Source: Haliclona indistincta | Lineage: Eukaryota; Porifera; Demospongiae; Haplosclerida; Chalinidae | DNA length: 64,000 nucleotides | NCBI GenBank assembly: GCA_964017065.1 | Contig: OZ024789.1 | Span: forward strand, 12,533,899-12,597,898 | Direction: 5' to 3' | Part shown: positions 10,891 to 23,205 of the stretch, one piece after another | Position numbering within the stretch: position 1 is the first letter of the stretch | Layout of the letters: the number at the start of each line of letters is the position of its first letter | Notes under the pieces: model-generated | Told to the model about the DNA's origin: nothing | Databases searched by the model: none | The model's input: the letters and a program-made list of their open reading frames with translations, nothing else | Made by a program: the position numbers and the translations under genes

Positions 10891-11353
10891 TTGCTCTTCT
10901 TAAACTTAGCAACAGCTGCAATATCACATGATGTAGTAGAATAGAGATGGTGACTGCATAGTAGGTAAGTTTGTTGTGTCATATTTTTAGCACAGTCATT
11001 ATTTTTTATTTTGACTTAACAGTAATTGGTATAATTTATTGAGATTTCATGTTCAAAATTTGCAAAGTCGGAATTTCATATAGTGCATTCCAATCTCTTC
11101 TGATATGTCTACTAACATCCTGGGCATGTTTTGTAGTATATTTCCTGGTTATTATACAACATGGAGCTGAGCTGCCGCATGCTCAATTCAATATGGAGCT
11201 GAATTGAATTATCGTTGCTGCTCGGCAATGATATGTAGAGATACACACTACATATAGGTATACACACCTCCGCCTTGTTGATTTTCCTGGTTGGTACATC
11301 TGTACTTTGACAAGGAATTTATGTTATAATCAGTTTCATCATGTATTTTTTTA

Positions 11354-11361
11354 CTATAAAA
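11354..11361 (+). promoter_or_regulatory. TATA box of family B gene
   Basis: TATAAAAG about 56 bp before the first ATG, a normal core-promoter distance with a ~25-nt leader. The 44-bp module seen at other copies was not found close by. Confidence 0.6.
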
Positions 11362-11416
11362 GTACAGGCACCTGAGGTAACTTTACCCACCTGATTTGAA
11401 TCAGCAGTCGATCATC

Positions 11417-12131
11417 ATGATGTCTATCAAGTGTGTGGTACTAGCTGTGGCTACTATCATCTGGTAACCACTCCACTACATGCTCTATGACACACTCATC
11501 TCTCTCGCTATATAGCCTCCAGCACCAGATGGTTAGTGCTGCTACTGATCTGAACAAAGCTGCTGAAGACTTCATAAAAGAGCAATTGCCAGCAGCGGTC
11601 AGTGAAGTCCTCCAGAATGAGCCAGGTAACTGATTATCATCATAATTATTTATTTGTCTCCATCTTCCAGTTGTCAAGCTGCTTCACTTGGATTACCATG
11701 GGTCACGATTTCATCTCAGTCACATGACTAGTACCGGTAGACCAGGAAAGACCATTGATAGTATGCTCTTAAAACATTCCCGCATCTCTTATTCTTCTAA
11801 CAGAATGATGTATTATGCTCCTCGATTCCATGACTACCATAAAAGCAATTTAGCAATAGTTGCTTTCGACATTGAGAAGATCTTCCCTTGCATAGCTGGG
11901 AAAGGTACCATTCTCATGTGCCGAATGTACACTGGAGAAGAAGATGGTTTCAATAAGGGACACTCCATTATTGAAGCATCTGATCGTGGAAATAACTTTA
12001 ACATGTTTAACCAAAAGCCTGCCTATGGATTTGCTGTGCGTGGCTGTCAATATCTCCCTGGAAGCTGTATGCCAAATTATTGGCAGACAACCATCAGCTG
12101 TATGCTGCCCAGGAAGTACTGCTCTTCTTAA
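11417..12131 (+). CDS. Family B secreted protein, three exons (intact)
   Basis: Exons 11417-11463, 11516-11625 and 11671-12131 join in frame (phases 2 and 1) into 205 aa; introns are 52 and 45 bp with GT-AG ends. The N terminus MMSIKCVVLAVATIICLQHQ is a signal peptide split by intron 1, with likely cleavage near MVSA/ATDLNKAAEDF. The mature part has a hydrophilic helix-like start, a central basic and tyrosine-rich segment, and a C-terminal cysteine region containing the family hallmark MYTGEEDGFNKGHSIIEA and seven cysteines. I do not recognise the family, and no enzyme motif is visible. ATG 11417 is taken as start; 11420 is equally possible. The next gene, propeller pseudogene 2, begins 190 bp downstream. 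Confidence 0.7.
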
Positions 12132-12320
12132 GCTGAACAGTACTGCATGATGCATGTAGTGCTAAGCTTGTAGTGTGTAGACTAGTGTATAGTGAACAAT
12201 GAAGTGGTAGTTAGTAATTATTTTGTTTTCAGTTCAACAATAATACAAACATAATGATGGTCAATGTGCAGCTGGGTGCATGTCATAAACGTTTCTTATA
12301 GCAGTAATAACCATATATTA

Positions 12321-13141
12321 ATGAAACTCCTCTCCATGCTGCATGGCAGTGTTTATCGTCCTAGCCACACAAGCCTTAGCCTGCAACTATGACAGAATCT
12401 ATCATGACCCAAAATATGCTGAGATCAGCAAACCAAGGATATCCGTCAGTGTCCCTAGTATTTGTGTTGCTTCTAACGGTGACTTCACTGCCATCTCATA
12501 TCATATCACTAGTGGTAAATTTAAAATCTACATCTACTATAGCTGTGGTAAACTGATGAAAGCCGTTGACCTCACCAAAAAGGTATTAAACTAGGCACCA
12601 ACTGCACATTTACAAGCAGCCATCTCTATGTTGTTGACCAATTATTATGGTAAGAAAGTCTTCAAGCTGTCTATGACTGGAGAAATAGTTAAAGTCTTTC
12701 CAGCTGGTCAATTTATGCTTGTGACTTCATGCAAAAACCAGCTCTACTTTACTACAAAATTACTGGTGGAGAAAATGTTGCAGTTTGGGATACAAATGAT
12801 AAAGAGATACGTCCCGTTGAATCATAGTGGGTATAGACAGTAACTTGTACATTTCCAATTGGCAGAGAAAGCAAGTTTATACATGCACTACTCAAGTGAA
12901 GCCGGTCAATCGGTGTAACAAGCAAGAAAGGTATCAAGCATGCTGATGGTCTAGCAATGGACAGTGCTGGTCATCTTATTGCTGATCATCAGGGACGTAA
13001 ATAAATGTCTACAGCCCTTGCGGAGGACTGATCAAGGCCATAAAAGTCAACACCTTGAAGGAAATTCTGGATGTTAAGATTGGGAATGATGGAACGCTAA
13101 TAGTTGCTGACTATACCAATAACAAGGTCCTGCTCTACTAA
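12321..13141 (+). pseudogene. Propeller pseudogene 2
   Basis: Recognisable from MKLLS through CNYDRIYHDPKYAEISKP, IYYSCGKLMKAVDLTK, VFKLSMTG and the last blade to the stop at 13139. The signal peptide is frameshifted (CTGCATGGCAGTG in place of CTGGCGGTGG). Further shifts occur near 12590 (a TAG follows KKVLN), 12770 and 13000. The usual module and TATATAAG are absent because the sequence immediately upstream is the family B gene's 3' end. It is one arm of a large inverted pair with pseudogene 3. Confidence 0.85.
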
Positions 13142-13480
13142 GGCAGCAACATACAGAGACAGCTATAGCAAGCCACATACAGTGTACTAGAATACAAAGC
13201 TTAGAGTGTAGCAGACTCTCATATTATAGACTATAGTTCATAATTTGTTGTAAAGTAGTAGTTTTATTGTGCTATTGCTGTTCCTGTACCTTCTTTCAAG
13301 CAACATGCACAAATTCAATACCGTGTGATACCATTATAGCTAGCTGGTAATTTTGGAGGGTCAAAATTTGACAGATTACCCAGATTATGCATTTTGGAGT
13401 TAATTTATACAACACCATTTCACATTATTATTTTGACAAAATTTATTTTGCAAAAGCTTGATGATTCACCAGAATTACCT
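12321..13480 (+). repeat. Left arm of inverted repeat (propeller 2 + flank)
   Basis: The coding relic and about 340 bp of 3' flank (e.g. TAGTAGTTTTATTGTGCT; ATTTTGGAGGGTCAAAATTT) recur inverted at about 16590-17720. The spacer between the arms is about 3.1 kb and contains the REL-type LINE. Confidence 0.8.
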
Positions 13481-13739
13481 ACCATACAATAATAATTATG
13501 AATTATGGTTGAGCAATTTTCCTATAAGTTAGCTCCTTTAAATCATTATTCTGCCTAGTCTACTATGATGAGCAACAAAGTGCTTCTTATTTTGATGTAC
13601 AAATGGTTTGGTATTTCCAATTCACTGCTAGGAACAGCCCTATATAGTTATCAGTCTAGCTTTAATAATAATTATTTTTTATAATTTTTCAAGGAAAAGC
13701 AAATAGTGCACTTTCTATAAAAGTAATTACTCAAAAGCT

Positions 13740-14098
13740 TTTGATATAGTATAGTTACATGTAAAATAACAATAACAATAATAGAATTATTACCTAAAAT
13801 AATAGCATACATACATAAAAAAGGATGCAATGAGTTATATGATAATACTAACTAGTTATGACACTAAGGTGTAAGTACTAGAAAAAAAAGAAAATAAATT
13901 ACTAGTTATGACACTAAGGTGTAAGTATAAGAAAAGGAAAAGAAAATAAAGAAAATAAGATAAAGGTAAATAATTAACTAAAACACAAACAGCAACAAAG
14001 TAACACTAAGGTGTAAGGAAAAAAATAAATACATAAAATAATAATAATAAAATTAATAAGAAAACTATATTTACAAACAAACAAAAGAGTAAACTAAT
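13740..14098. repeat. A-rich low-complexity tract
   Basis: Plus-strand A-rich sequence with two or three copies of a GACACTAAGGTGTAAGTA motif. 13850-14010 matches 61195-61315 closely. It lies at the 3' side of the minus-strand LINE and may belong to an older element; no gene is seen. Confidence 0.5.
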
Positions 14099-16300
14099 TA
14101 ATTAAGAATTTGAAAACATTAAGTCCAGTCCCGCTCCATCCTCCATACCAACACCACTTCTCCATTTCACTCTAGAGCCTCTCACACAATAGTTCGTTGC
14201 TCTCAGTATCGCGAAAGACAATCTTGTTCTCATCCATCCCATAACTTCAGCATATGGCTTGTCCCACTTTCTTGAAAGCTTATCAGCAAATCTCTGAAGT
14301 GTGAGGTCTGCTTCTCTTGCCAATAGACCATCTACAGACAGCACAAAGGGGGTGAATGAAGCATGACGATCAGCAGCAGCCTGATTGTATTTTCTTTTCT
14401 TTTCTAACTCAGCTGATTTCAACACTGCTTGTACGGATCTTCCCACATAGGACTGAGAGTCAGTGTGTACCACACGAATGTCAAACAACGCTGCAGTCTG
14501 AGGCTGCCATACTCCTCTAATGCTGAGATCGGCCACCACAGCATTGATTCCCCTTGATTCATCTGATTCTCGCACAATGGGTTCGCGAACTACATCTCTG
14601 TAGGCCAAAGCTGCCATGTCGCCAAGTGCATCACGCACCTCATTGTGCCGTTGTGTTACCAGGCCACCTTTCTTACAGTCTAAGGCATGGCCTAGAGTAA
14701 ACAATTCACCACAGCCGTCACATACGGAAGGCATTGATAGAAGGGATCTACCATATCTCATGGCCAAAGCATCACGGAATTCACCAGCTGAAAGATCAAA
14801 ATGGTGTTTAGCAACAGGCAACACATTGAGCCAACTTGATGTTTTTCCTTCGACAGCCCTTCTAATAATACGCCGCTTCAATGGATCTAGAGAGGCAACA
14901 ACATTTTCTAGCAGTAGATTATCATTATCTTTGCGATGTCTTCTAAGGTTTGTAGTAGCTTCAGCAACTGCTGCTGTGTGGTCATCAGAACTAAATTCTT
15001 CTCCCTTTGATGGCTTCAGTCATTATTTTGGTAGCTTCAACAGATGCTGTGTAGAGCAAAGGAGCTGAGTCAACAGGATTTCGCACTCCCAGTCCACCAT
15101 ACTTAGTAGGAAGAGAAAACAGCGACATCTCAGTGGCAGATGTAGAACCCAAAAACACGGCTGGCCAAAACTTGTTTATAGCATCATTCAATGGGGAGAA
15201 GACATCAGCACAGTTTGGTATTACTCTCTGTAAATATGACCACTCACACTGGAGTGATTTCACAAGAGCCATTAAAGCTGCCTGTGGTTGAGATGTAGCC
15301 ACTTCAGCTAACTTCTCTACACAATGTATCCAGCAGTGAACCTTTGTTTTCACAAACTCAAGGGTGTCCTCACCATCCCCAATAAAACCGCCAAGAAATT
15401 TATGACCATGAACAATGGTCACTCCCGTATCATGAAACAAGTTTTGGGCTTCAGATTGGTCAGCTGGATCAATGACCAAAACAGTCTTTCTCGGCTCAGG
15501 AAAGTATCCAAAGACTGGACCTAGTTCAAGAAGTTGAGTATACCACTCTTTCAAGTTGGGTAACTTAGAAGCACAGGCAGAGTCATCAGCATACCAGTTT
15601 TGGGTCCATTTCTGACGATCCTTCAAAGAACAAATAAGGGGAAGAACTGCAACTGCATACAACATCATGGATAGTGGGTCTCCCTGGGTCACCCCTTCTC
15701 TACTCAGCAGCATTGCATTAGAGTTATTCAGGATCAACATTGAGTGGCCTCTGTAGGTGTTAAACAAAAACCTAGCGCATCTTGGCCACAAAATGCGTGC
15801 ATTCCAGAGTGCCGCCTCTCTATTTACAGAGTTAAATGCATTCTTTGCATCAACAAGAAGGATACCCCAGCCAGATCCAGCTTCAGACTCAAACAAGTCA
15901 CGCATCACATGAATAGATCCCTCAATTCCACACTTGATCCCAGTACAAAGTTGATCAGATTTGCATTCATCTTGAACATCAATGCCAGTAGCTAGGGCCA
16001 AGGATTTTCCCAAAATTCTTCTAAGAACTTCCCCAACTCCAATCGGGCGGACACCTGGACACTTGTCTAGAGCTAACAAACGATTAGCCATGAGAGCACA
16101 AATGTCAATCCAGTCACAGATAGTAAACGTTCACTGTGAGCACCGTATCTCAGCAAGAAATCCTGCCATCTTATCGCCAATATACCACCTGGACCTGCTC
16201 CCCCTTGAATTCTCCTGGCTACTTGTTCAACATGTGCCCCTGTTATGTCAACATCAACAAGAGGTGGCAAGTTATCACATTCTAAAAAGGCGCGGTCATC
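14099..16300 (-). mobile_element. REL-endonuclease-type LINE, 5'-truncated and frameshifted
   Basis: On the minus strand the reverse transcriptase runs from about 16270 to 14991 with LLVDAKNAFNSVNREAALWN, EGVTQGDPLSM and the catalytic NWYADDSA. One frameshift near 16115 separates it from upstream ITGAHVEQVARRIQGGAGPG. A second, in the AAAGGG run near 15005, leads into the C-terminal frame (to 14102) with a Cys/His finger CDGCGELFTLGHALDC, then RHNEVRDALG and a D...FDIRVV segment. A finger followed by RHN and acidic residues is the layout of restriction-enzyme-like endonucleases in R2/NeSL-type LINEs; clade assignment is inference. No target duplication was identified. Dead copy. Confidence 0.75.
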
Positions 16301-16589
16301 AGGAACTCCTGGTGGTGGATGTTTTTCTAATCTATTATTCTATAACAATAATAGAATAGCTATACATGTTATTGAATTATTTTACATGTATTTGTTGTTG
16401 TTAACTTAAAGTTAGGTAACTATATAGGGCTGCAGCATTAGTCTAAGTAGCGCATTGGAACTACCAAACAGTATGTTCATCAGAAGCACCTTGTTGTTCA
16501 TCATTACAGACTAGACAGAATAATTAATGATTCAAAAGAAAGGGGTGCATGGAGGAAATTTTGACGAATCATCAAGCTCTCGCCAAAAT

Positions 16590-17720
16590 AATTCGTGAAC
16601 TGGTGTGCATGTTTGAAATTAACCATTAAATGCATATTCTGGGTCATCTGTCAAATTTTGAACCTCCAAAATTACCAACTAGCTATAATGATATCGCACG
16701 GTATTAATTTTTGTGTTGATTTTTTTGCTTGAAAGAAGGTACAGAAACAGCAGCAGCAGCACAATAAAACTACTACTTTACAACACATTATGAGCTATAG
16801 TCTATAATATATGAGAGTCTGAGCTTTGTGTTCTAGTACACTGTATGTGGCTTGCTAGAGCTGTCTCTGTATGTTGCTGCCTTAGTAGAGCAGGACCTTG
16901 TTATTGTTGCGGTCAGCAACTATTAGCGTTCCATCATTCCCAATCTCAACATCCAGAATTTGCTTCGAGGTGTTGACTTTTATGGTCTTGATCAGTCCTC
17001 CACAAGGGCTGTAGACATTTATTTTTCCTCCATCATAATCAGCAATAAGAAGATGACCAGCACTGTCCATTGCTAGACTATCAACATGCGTGAAGCCTTT
17101 ATAGTTTGTAACACTGACCTGCTTCCCTTAAGTAGTGTATATGTACACTTGGTTTTTCTCCCAGGTGGAAACGTACAAGTTACCGTCTATGACCCTAATG
17201 ATTCCTCGAGCACGATCAGCTGGAACACTAAAGCGACGTAACTCTTTACCATTATTTTGTATCCAAAACTGCAACATTTTCCCCACCAATATTTGTAGTG
17301 AAGTAGAGCTGGTTTTTGCATGAAGTCACACGCTTAAATTTAACATGAAAGACTTTAACTAATTCTCCAGTCATAGATAGACAGCTTGAAGACTCTACCA
17401 CTGCATGTGGTCAACAACGTAGAGATGGCTGTTTGTGAATGTGCAGTCGGTGCCATATTTAAGACCGATATCAACGGCTTTCATCAGTTTACCACAGCTA
17501 TAGTAGATGTAGATTTTACTGACACGTGAGACAACAGCAAAGTCACCGTTAGGAGCGACACAAATACCACGTGGCTTTGGGACACTAATGGATTTCTTTG
17601 GCTTGCTGATCTCGGCATAATTTGGGTCACGATAAATTCTGTCATAGTTGCAGGCTAAGGTTTGTGTGGTTAGAGCGATAACCACCGCCAGCAAGGAGAG
17701 GAGTTTCATATTGTCCAATA
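16590..17720 (-). repeat. Right arm of inverted repeat
   Basis: Inverted match to 12321-13480, carrying propeller pseudogene 3 and its 3' flank. Confidence 0.8.
16882..17718 (-). pseudogene. Propeller pseudogene 3 (inverted)
   Basis: It starts MDNMKLLSLLAVVIALTTQT on the minus strand with an intact signal peptide and first blade (IYRDPNYAEISKPKKSISV). It breaks at VVDHMQW-stop (17395), has a 4-bp duplication at the LSMTG segment (about 17376), a frameshift at about 17265 and a TAA in the TKQGKQ segment (about 17130). The last blade and end (DVEIGNDGTLIVADRNNNKV) are open to 16882. Unlike pseudogene 2 it keeps a TATA and the upstream module, so this arm was the original functional copy. Confidence 0.85.
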
Positions 17721-17787
17721 GCAGAGATAATTAAATACAATAATAGAAGATATCGATTGTGAGTCAGTTCTACCAGTGACATAATCT

Positions 17788-17940
17788 CTTATATACCCAT
17801 GGAGCTCTCTCTATACAGGATGTGGGTGGCTGATTCATGATGTCACAGGCACAGTGTGTGGGTGTGTAATTCCAGACAATGCAGAGATGTTTTTCTATGG
17901 ACCAAACTATTGTTTCACTGAATCAAGAATCTTGTTCAAC
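17788..17940 (-). promoter_or_regulatory. Promoter of propeller pseudogene 3
   Basis: Minus strand: module at 17940-17896 (GTTGAACAAGATTCTTG...GTGAAACAATAG, TTGGTCCA) and TATATAAG at 17795-17788, about 100 bp apart as in the intact genes. Confidence 0.6.
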
Positions 17941-18146
17941 AATCAACATGACAAAATGATACATTCCAAGACATTTCAAACATGTAGTACAGGGCAATCC
18001 CAAATCAATGAAATCGTTTTCCCATGCATGCCATACAAGTCTAGATACTTATTGTGCACGAAGCTATGATTACTTGAATAATGATAATGTAAAGCCTGTG
18101 TAAAGCTATATTATAGAAACACTCTTTTGAACAATTTATTTTTTGA

Positions 18147-18353
18147 CTAATTTGACTTCCTCTCACTTTTTACCCATATTGCCATTGAGTCATCTGGGGT
18201 CTTTGGTCCAAAAACAATGTCTTTTATCAGAGATGTGGGGAAGAGAAATACCCGCCAGTCAGGAGACCCCAAATCAACCGCTTTCCCACTGCAGAGACTG
18301 CCAGTTGCAATCCAGTTGGGGAACGCCGCCTCTATTATGGGCTCTTGGAGCAC
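18147..18353 (-). pseudogene. Unidentified coding-like fragment (minus)
   Basis: An open frame reads MLQEPIIEAAFPNWIATGSL, continues with GSPDWRVFLFPTSLIKDIVF and ends KSERKSN. The composition is protein-like, with no repeat character. I do not recognise it. It replaces the usual flank between propeller 3 and propeller 4, so it probably arrived with an insertion. Confidence 0.3.
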
Positions 18354-18399
18354 TTTTGTTAAACTCTATTCTATATTGATTTTTGTTAAAAAAATTCTA

Positions 18400-19230
18400 A
18401 ATATATATATTTTGTTAAAAATTACGAATATTATTAACACTAATACGTAATGACATCAATAGTCTTTTTGACACTAATGATGATCAGTATTATAATCTAA
18501 TCTCTGAGTGAGCTATCGGTCGGTTCTGACAATCTCGACCTCAAGTACACTGAATTCATAGCTTCATGCAAAATGTTTGGTCTTGTACATCATGTGAGGA
18601 AGCTAGTGGCAATTTAGGATTGTCCTGTACTACATGTTTGAATAGTCATGACATGTACGTTGAATTGTCATTTTGTCATTGAGAACAAGCGGATTCTTGA
18701 CTCAGTTATACAATAGACTGATTCATTGAATATCATTGTCTACTGATACTGCCCTGCTATGAAATCATGAGACTAGTCCCATAAAGCTTAAGGCTCTCCA
18801 TAGACATTGGATAACAGTCTGCTATCTACTATCAAAACGACAATTCATTGACCTATCTACAACGTGAAAAAACATAATTTCAGGAATAACCAATGCAAAA
18901 TTATTTTCATTCTTTAACGCATAATGAAGACCAAAATTTGCATTATGTCATTGTGTTGGAATCTTCACCATTGTGCAATGAAATTTTACTCACACATGCA
19001 GTGTTTATTCACAAATAATATTATTTGCATAACTGGACACCTCACATAAATTCTTTACGCATGATTGCAGACCTCTCGATCGTTGTTACAGAGCATGTGT
19101 GAGATGTAAAAAATGCCTCACTTTGCCTCAAAATACCGGTATGCATCACTTTGGAGATATACTCTGTGAAACATGGTCAAAATGAAGCCTTGGTGTAAAA
19201 AGTGATGAAAGAGTGCATTCTGATTGATAA
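18400..19230. other. Intergenic, nothing recognised
   Basis: AT-rich sequence. A degenerate version of the upstream module (GAACAAGCGGATTCTTGACT) is visible near 18685. No coding frame, hairpin or known repeat stands out. Confidence 0.5.
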
Positions 19231-19314
19231 TGAGAATGTGAATCGTCTGTTTCAGCAGTGTTTTTAGCTCAGGAAGACAATCGTGTCTTGTAACAATACA
19301 ATCAGGAGTTGTCG

Positions 19315-19455
19315 TGTTGAACAAGATTCTTGAATAGGTGAAACAATAGGCTGATCCAGTGAAGAACTACGTGCCGTCTCATTCTAGAAACATCCATACA
19401 GTGTTCCTGAAAATAGAGACCCATGCAGTAACTATATAGGACTGCAGTATATAAG
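19315..19455 (+). promoter_or_regulatory. Promoter of propeller 4
   Basis: Module at 19315-19358 and TATATAAG at 19448-19455; the 89-bp spacing is the shortest in the family because the intervening repeat has a small deletion. Confidence 0.65.
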
Positions 19456-19511
19456 AGATATCACTCTAGGACTGATTCACAATGAGATTCTTAACAAGAT
19501 CTAGCTCAAGT

Positions 19512-20340
19512 ATGAAACTCCTCTCCTTGCTGGCGGTGGTTATCGTTCTAACCACACAAGCCTTTGCCTGCAACTATGATAGAATCAATCGTGATCCAAA
19601 ATATTCCGAGATCAGCAAGCCAAAGCATATTCTCAGAATCGCTGGACCCGAAGGCACCTGTGTCGCTCCCAACGGTGACTTTGCTGTCGTGTCTAGGGGT
19701 ATACGTAACGTGGTCCATATCTACTATAGCTGTGGGAAATTGATGAAGACTGTTCACCTCACCAAAAAACGTGTCGCTGTACTTGACTGCACATTCATGA
19801 ATAACCATCTCTATATAACCGACGCCGGAGGCGGGAGAGTCTTCAAGCTGTCAATGACTGGAGAATTAGTTAAAGTATTTTCTGGTCATAAGTTCTGGCG
19901 TGTGACTTCGTGCAAAAATGAGCTGTTCTTCACTAAAATATGCTCATGAGAAAAATGTTGTAGTGTGCGATGGCAATGGCAAAGAGCTACGTAGCTTTAA
20001 CGTTCCAGGTCAGACCCGTGGAATCATGGTGGGTATAGATGGTTACTTGTATATCTCCATCAGGAACGGAAACCAAGTGTATAAATACACTAAACAAGGG
20101 AAGCAAGTCAGTGTTACAAAATACAAGAATGTTCGGGAAGCTAATGGTCTAGCCATGGACAGTGCTGGTCATCTTCTTATCGCTGATCACACTGGACAGA
20201 AGGTAGTGGTCTACAGCCCATGTGGAGACCTGATCAAGACCATTCAAGTCAGCTCTAAGGGACTACCAGATGTTGCAATCGGTAACGATGGAACGGTGAT
20301 CGTTGTTGACCTTGTTGGAAACAGGGTCTTACTATATTAA
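19512..20340 (+). pseudogene. Propeller 4, one frameshift
   Basis: Signal peptide MKLLSLLAVVIVLTTQAFA, then CNYDRINRDPKYSEISKP and blades 1-3 in one frame, ending TKICS-stop at 19949. The remaining blades continue in the next frame to 20340 (VVVCDGNGKELRSFNVPGQT to GNRVLLY). A single extra T near 19939 (ACTAAAATATGC against ACTAAAAATGC) accounts for the break. The usual ATGTCAAGT start is ATCTAGCTCAAGT here, so translation would have to use the ATG at 19512; an ATG at 19482 is close to the expected transcription start. With only one lesion it may be a young pseudogene, a segregating allele or an assembly error. Confidence 0.75.
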
Positions 20341-20699
20341 CCAGCAACGAACAGAGACTATAATGAGCATTGATAGTTCATTTACTAGAGACTATAGTGC
20401 ATGCTATGTGTTGTATATCATTATTAATGTGTGCTCATTAATGCTGGTATTTATTCATAGTTCTTTCAAACTAAAATCAATACAAACGGCACGATTCGCT
20501 CAATGTAGTTAATCATACGAAGCTTTTGATACTTTATTATAATTTTGACACCCAGAATCTAATTTACAAATCAAAATTATTTTGTCCGAAGCTTTTGGCT
20601 AGTTATAAATTCTTCTGTATTGTAGAATCGCACTCTAAAGGAAATTTTAAATTACGCGGGTACGTGCTATTTAGTGCCTCCCTTCTGATAATAGATCGC

Positions 20700-21240
20700 T
20701 GTAGCCCATTCCGCATGCAACAACAGACCGAACCACGGCTGCTGTTCAGACTGCGACTATGTCACGGTGTAACTACTAGCAGCAGCAGCACTGAGGAGTG
20801 GGCACACAGCAATGATGCCTGCGCATTGGAGACACCATCTTGCTGTATACGTGCGCGACAGACGAGGCTACGTCTATTTAGAGTTGTCTGGGTCAGCAAT
20901 GCACTATTAACTACTCTAGATTTGTTGTTAGTGTGTGCATGATCATGCCGGGCCGGATTAAATACCTTCTTTCCGCACAGCACACGACACAATTTCGTCA
21001 TCGTCTACCCTGTCCCGGAACACCCAGTTCAGCAGCATACAACACCAGCTGCAGGAAAACGTTCTGGGAATAGCTCAAGACGAAGCTAATACCGAACCAG
21101 GCTTCCCCAACGTCACACGTACGTAAGCAAATCAATGTCCCACGAGAGAAATTGTATCAGATATTCTTGCCTGATATATTTCTATTCACTGCAGTTGCCG
21201 TATTTAAAATCATCTCAATGAATAAGAGCAAGGCTCGTTC
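20700..21240 (+). pseudogene. IP3-receptor-like 5' exon fragment, copy 1
   Basis: Exon 1 remnant at about 20792-20890 (LRIGDTILL...RGYVYLELSG; the start codon region is deleted), exon 2 from 20981 (TRHNFVIVYPVPEHPVQQ) and exon 3 from 21195. Exon 3 is cut after the MNKSKA segment by the neighbouring LINE. The identity is argued under copy 2. Confidence 0.55.
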
Positions 21241-22024
21241 ACAGTGACAGGGTTTTTTCTATAACAATATTCTATTGCAAAACAACAGAGGTAACATAAA
21301 ATAACAGAAGCTAACACGAGTACGTTACCGAAATTAAGTTTGAAGAGGTCAAAGGAGGATGAGTTGACAATATCATACTGAACTAAGAGAGTTCCAAAGA
21401 GAGATAGAATATGAATAATAAAACTGAGATGAATGGGAATGAATAGGATTAAGATACCAAGAGTGAGAATTTCTAGTGTCATGATGCAGAGATTTGAAGG
21501 AAATAGGTGAGTTGGGAAAATCCTCAATTTTATTGAAAATCTTGAAAAGTTGACAGAGTTTAACGACAAAACGACGATCAGCAAGCGAGAGCAAACTGAG
21601 CAGACCATGCGGAATACTCGAGGGGCTAGACCAGTTTTTAGTACAGACTCATAAGGCCATGTAAATTAAATTTTCTGTTTCTGGTCCCCTTGCTGGTCAA
21701 TTTTTTGAAGGTCAATGTACATGTTTTTGTAATATAATTGTCTATCTTGTGGTCCGTGGTAGTCAATTTATTGACCCTAAATATACCTTACAATTCTTAA
21801 ATTGAACACTACCTATAGAATAACATGTACTTAGTTTAATTAAAAAAATAAATAGCCTGGTTGCCTGGTCATATTTATTCAACTGGTTGGAATAGGGAAA
21901 CAGAAAATTAACTTTGTGTGGCCTAAGGAAAAAATCTGAGTGTTATGAAGTAGGTTGATATCTTTTGGCAGAAAAGGGTCCCAGACTTGAGAAGCATATT
22001 CAAGATGGGGTCTAGTAAAAGAAG

Positions 22025-23205
22025 AAGAAAATTAAAAAGATTTCTATCAAAATCAAAAGGATGTAGGGTTGTGAAATCTATCACTGGTCCACGATGTAAA
22101 CTAACAAGGAACAAGCATGGAATGGTAACACGATTGACTTGCTAACAGACCATAGATCCCTACATCAGTGGCTGCTTTGGCTGACTATAGCTAGTTCTGC
22201 TAGTTGCTGTTGATTGACACCTGACGTGCATTCAGCTTGTGACAAAATATTGATCTTATATGTACAGCCACTGATGTAGGATCTATGGTCTGTTAGCAAG
22301 TCAATCGTGTTACCATTCCATGCTTGTTCCTTGTTAGTTTACATCGTGGACCAGTGATAGATTTCACAACCCTACATACTTTTGATTTCGATAGAAATCT
22401 TTTTAATTTTCTTGTTTGTGTCCTTTTTTCAGTGAAGTGCAGTCCAATATCATGTTCTGAGCCGTCTTTGTTTCCACCATTGGTTTAATTTTCCTGTTGT
22501 TGATGGCTTTTCTTTATTAATAACAATTTTAAACACAGTGACGCATGCATGCATGTAGTGCATACGAGCCCCGCCCACACTTGTTTGTAGACCTGTACGG
22601 CGGTTATAATTATCTGGCAAGCGCAGAATGGTGATCCTATACGAGCTTACCGTTCTTCGAAGACTCCAAACAATATGTGATTCAAACGGCACGCGTGGCG
22701 ATACTCAAGCTAGTGCTTGGTCACGTGCGCTAACCACTGCTTGGTCACGTGCGTATTGCGCAATCACAATAATGGCGTCTAACACTTAGCTGACAATGGA
22801 TCACGATCGAGAAATCGCCGGAATTTATGTCGCCGTTTCGCAAAAAACAAAGTTCAAAAGGCACCTTCCAGGAGAATTTCACGACTGTTCGTGGGTGTTT
22901 TGATCTCGGCACTGCTCGCGTAAAGGCGCTAAGCGAGTGGAAGAAAGAAAGAAAGAAGAAGAAGACGAAGATGACGAAAGTCGATTTTCACCGTTTCCAG
23001 GTTCGTCACTTTAGTTACCATTTCGAGCAATCTCCTTACTACTGTAATATGGGGCAACGCCAGAGAGCAGATCTAAGTGTCTTTGGACGTATAAAATTCA
23101 TCACCAGGCGAAATATCAGCGTTCGAACGCTAATACATTGTATGTAGCCGCCATCTTGTTTTTCCGTTCAACCCTACATAGGGAGGCACTACCGTGCCTC
23201 CCTAA
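22025..23205 (+). mobile_element. HINE/Helitron-like unit, single copy in LINE 1
   Basis: 1181 bp. The 5' part (22025-22420) is a foldback with arms carrying TTTCTATC(A/G)AAATCAAAAG and its complement around a CCCTACATCAGTGGC core. The 3' part ends in a hairpin (GGGAGGCACTACCGTGCCTCCC) followed directly by CTAA and host T. Comparison with LINE copy 2 (28135) shows the empty site with no duplication. A short GAAAG tract lies at 22938-22975. Confidence 0.7.

Noticed and set aside
20526..20942. 138-residue frame after propeller 4
   Set aside because: It runs across duplicated flank and the IP3R-like exon in the wrong frame; paralogous copies do not keep it.
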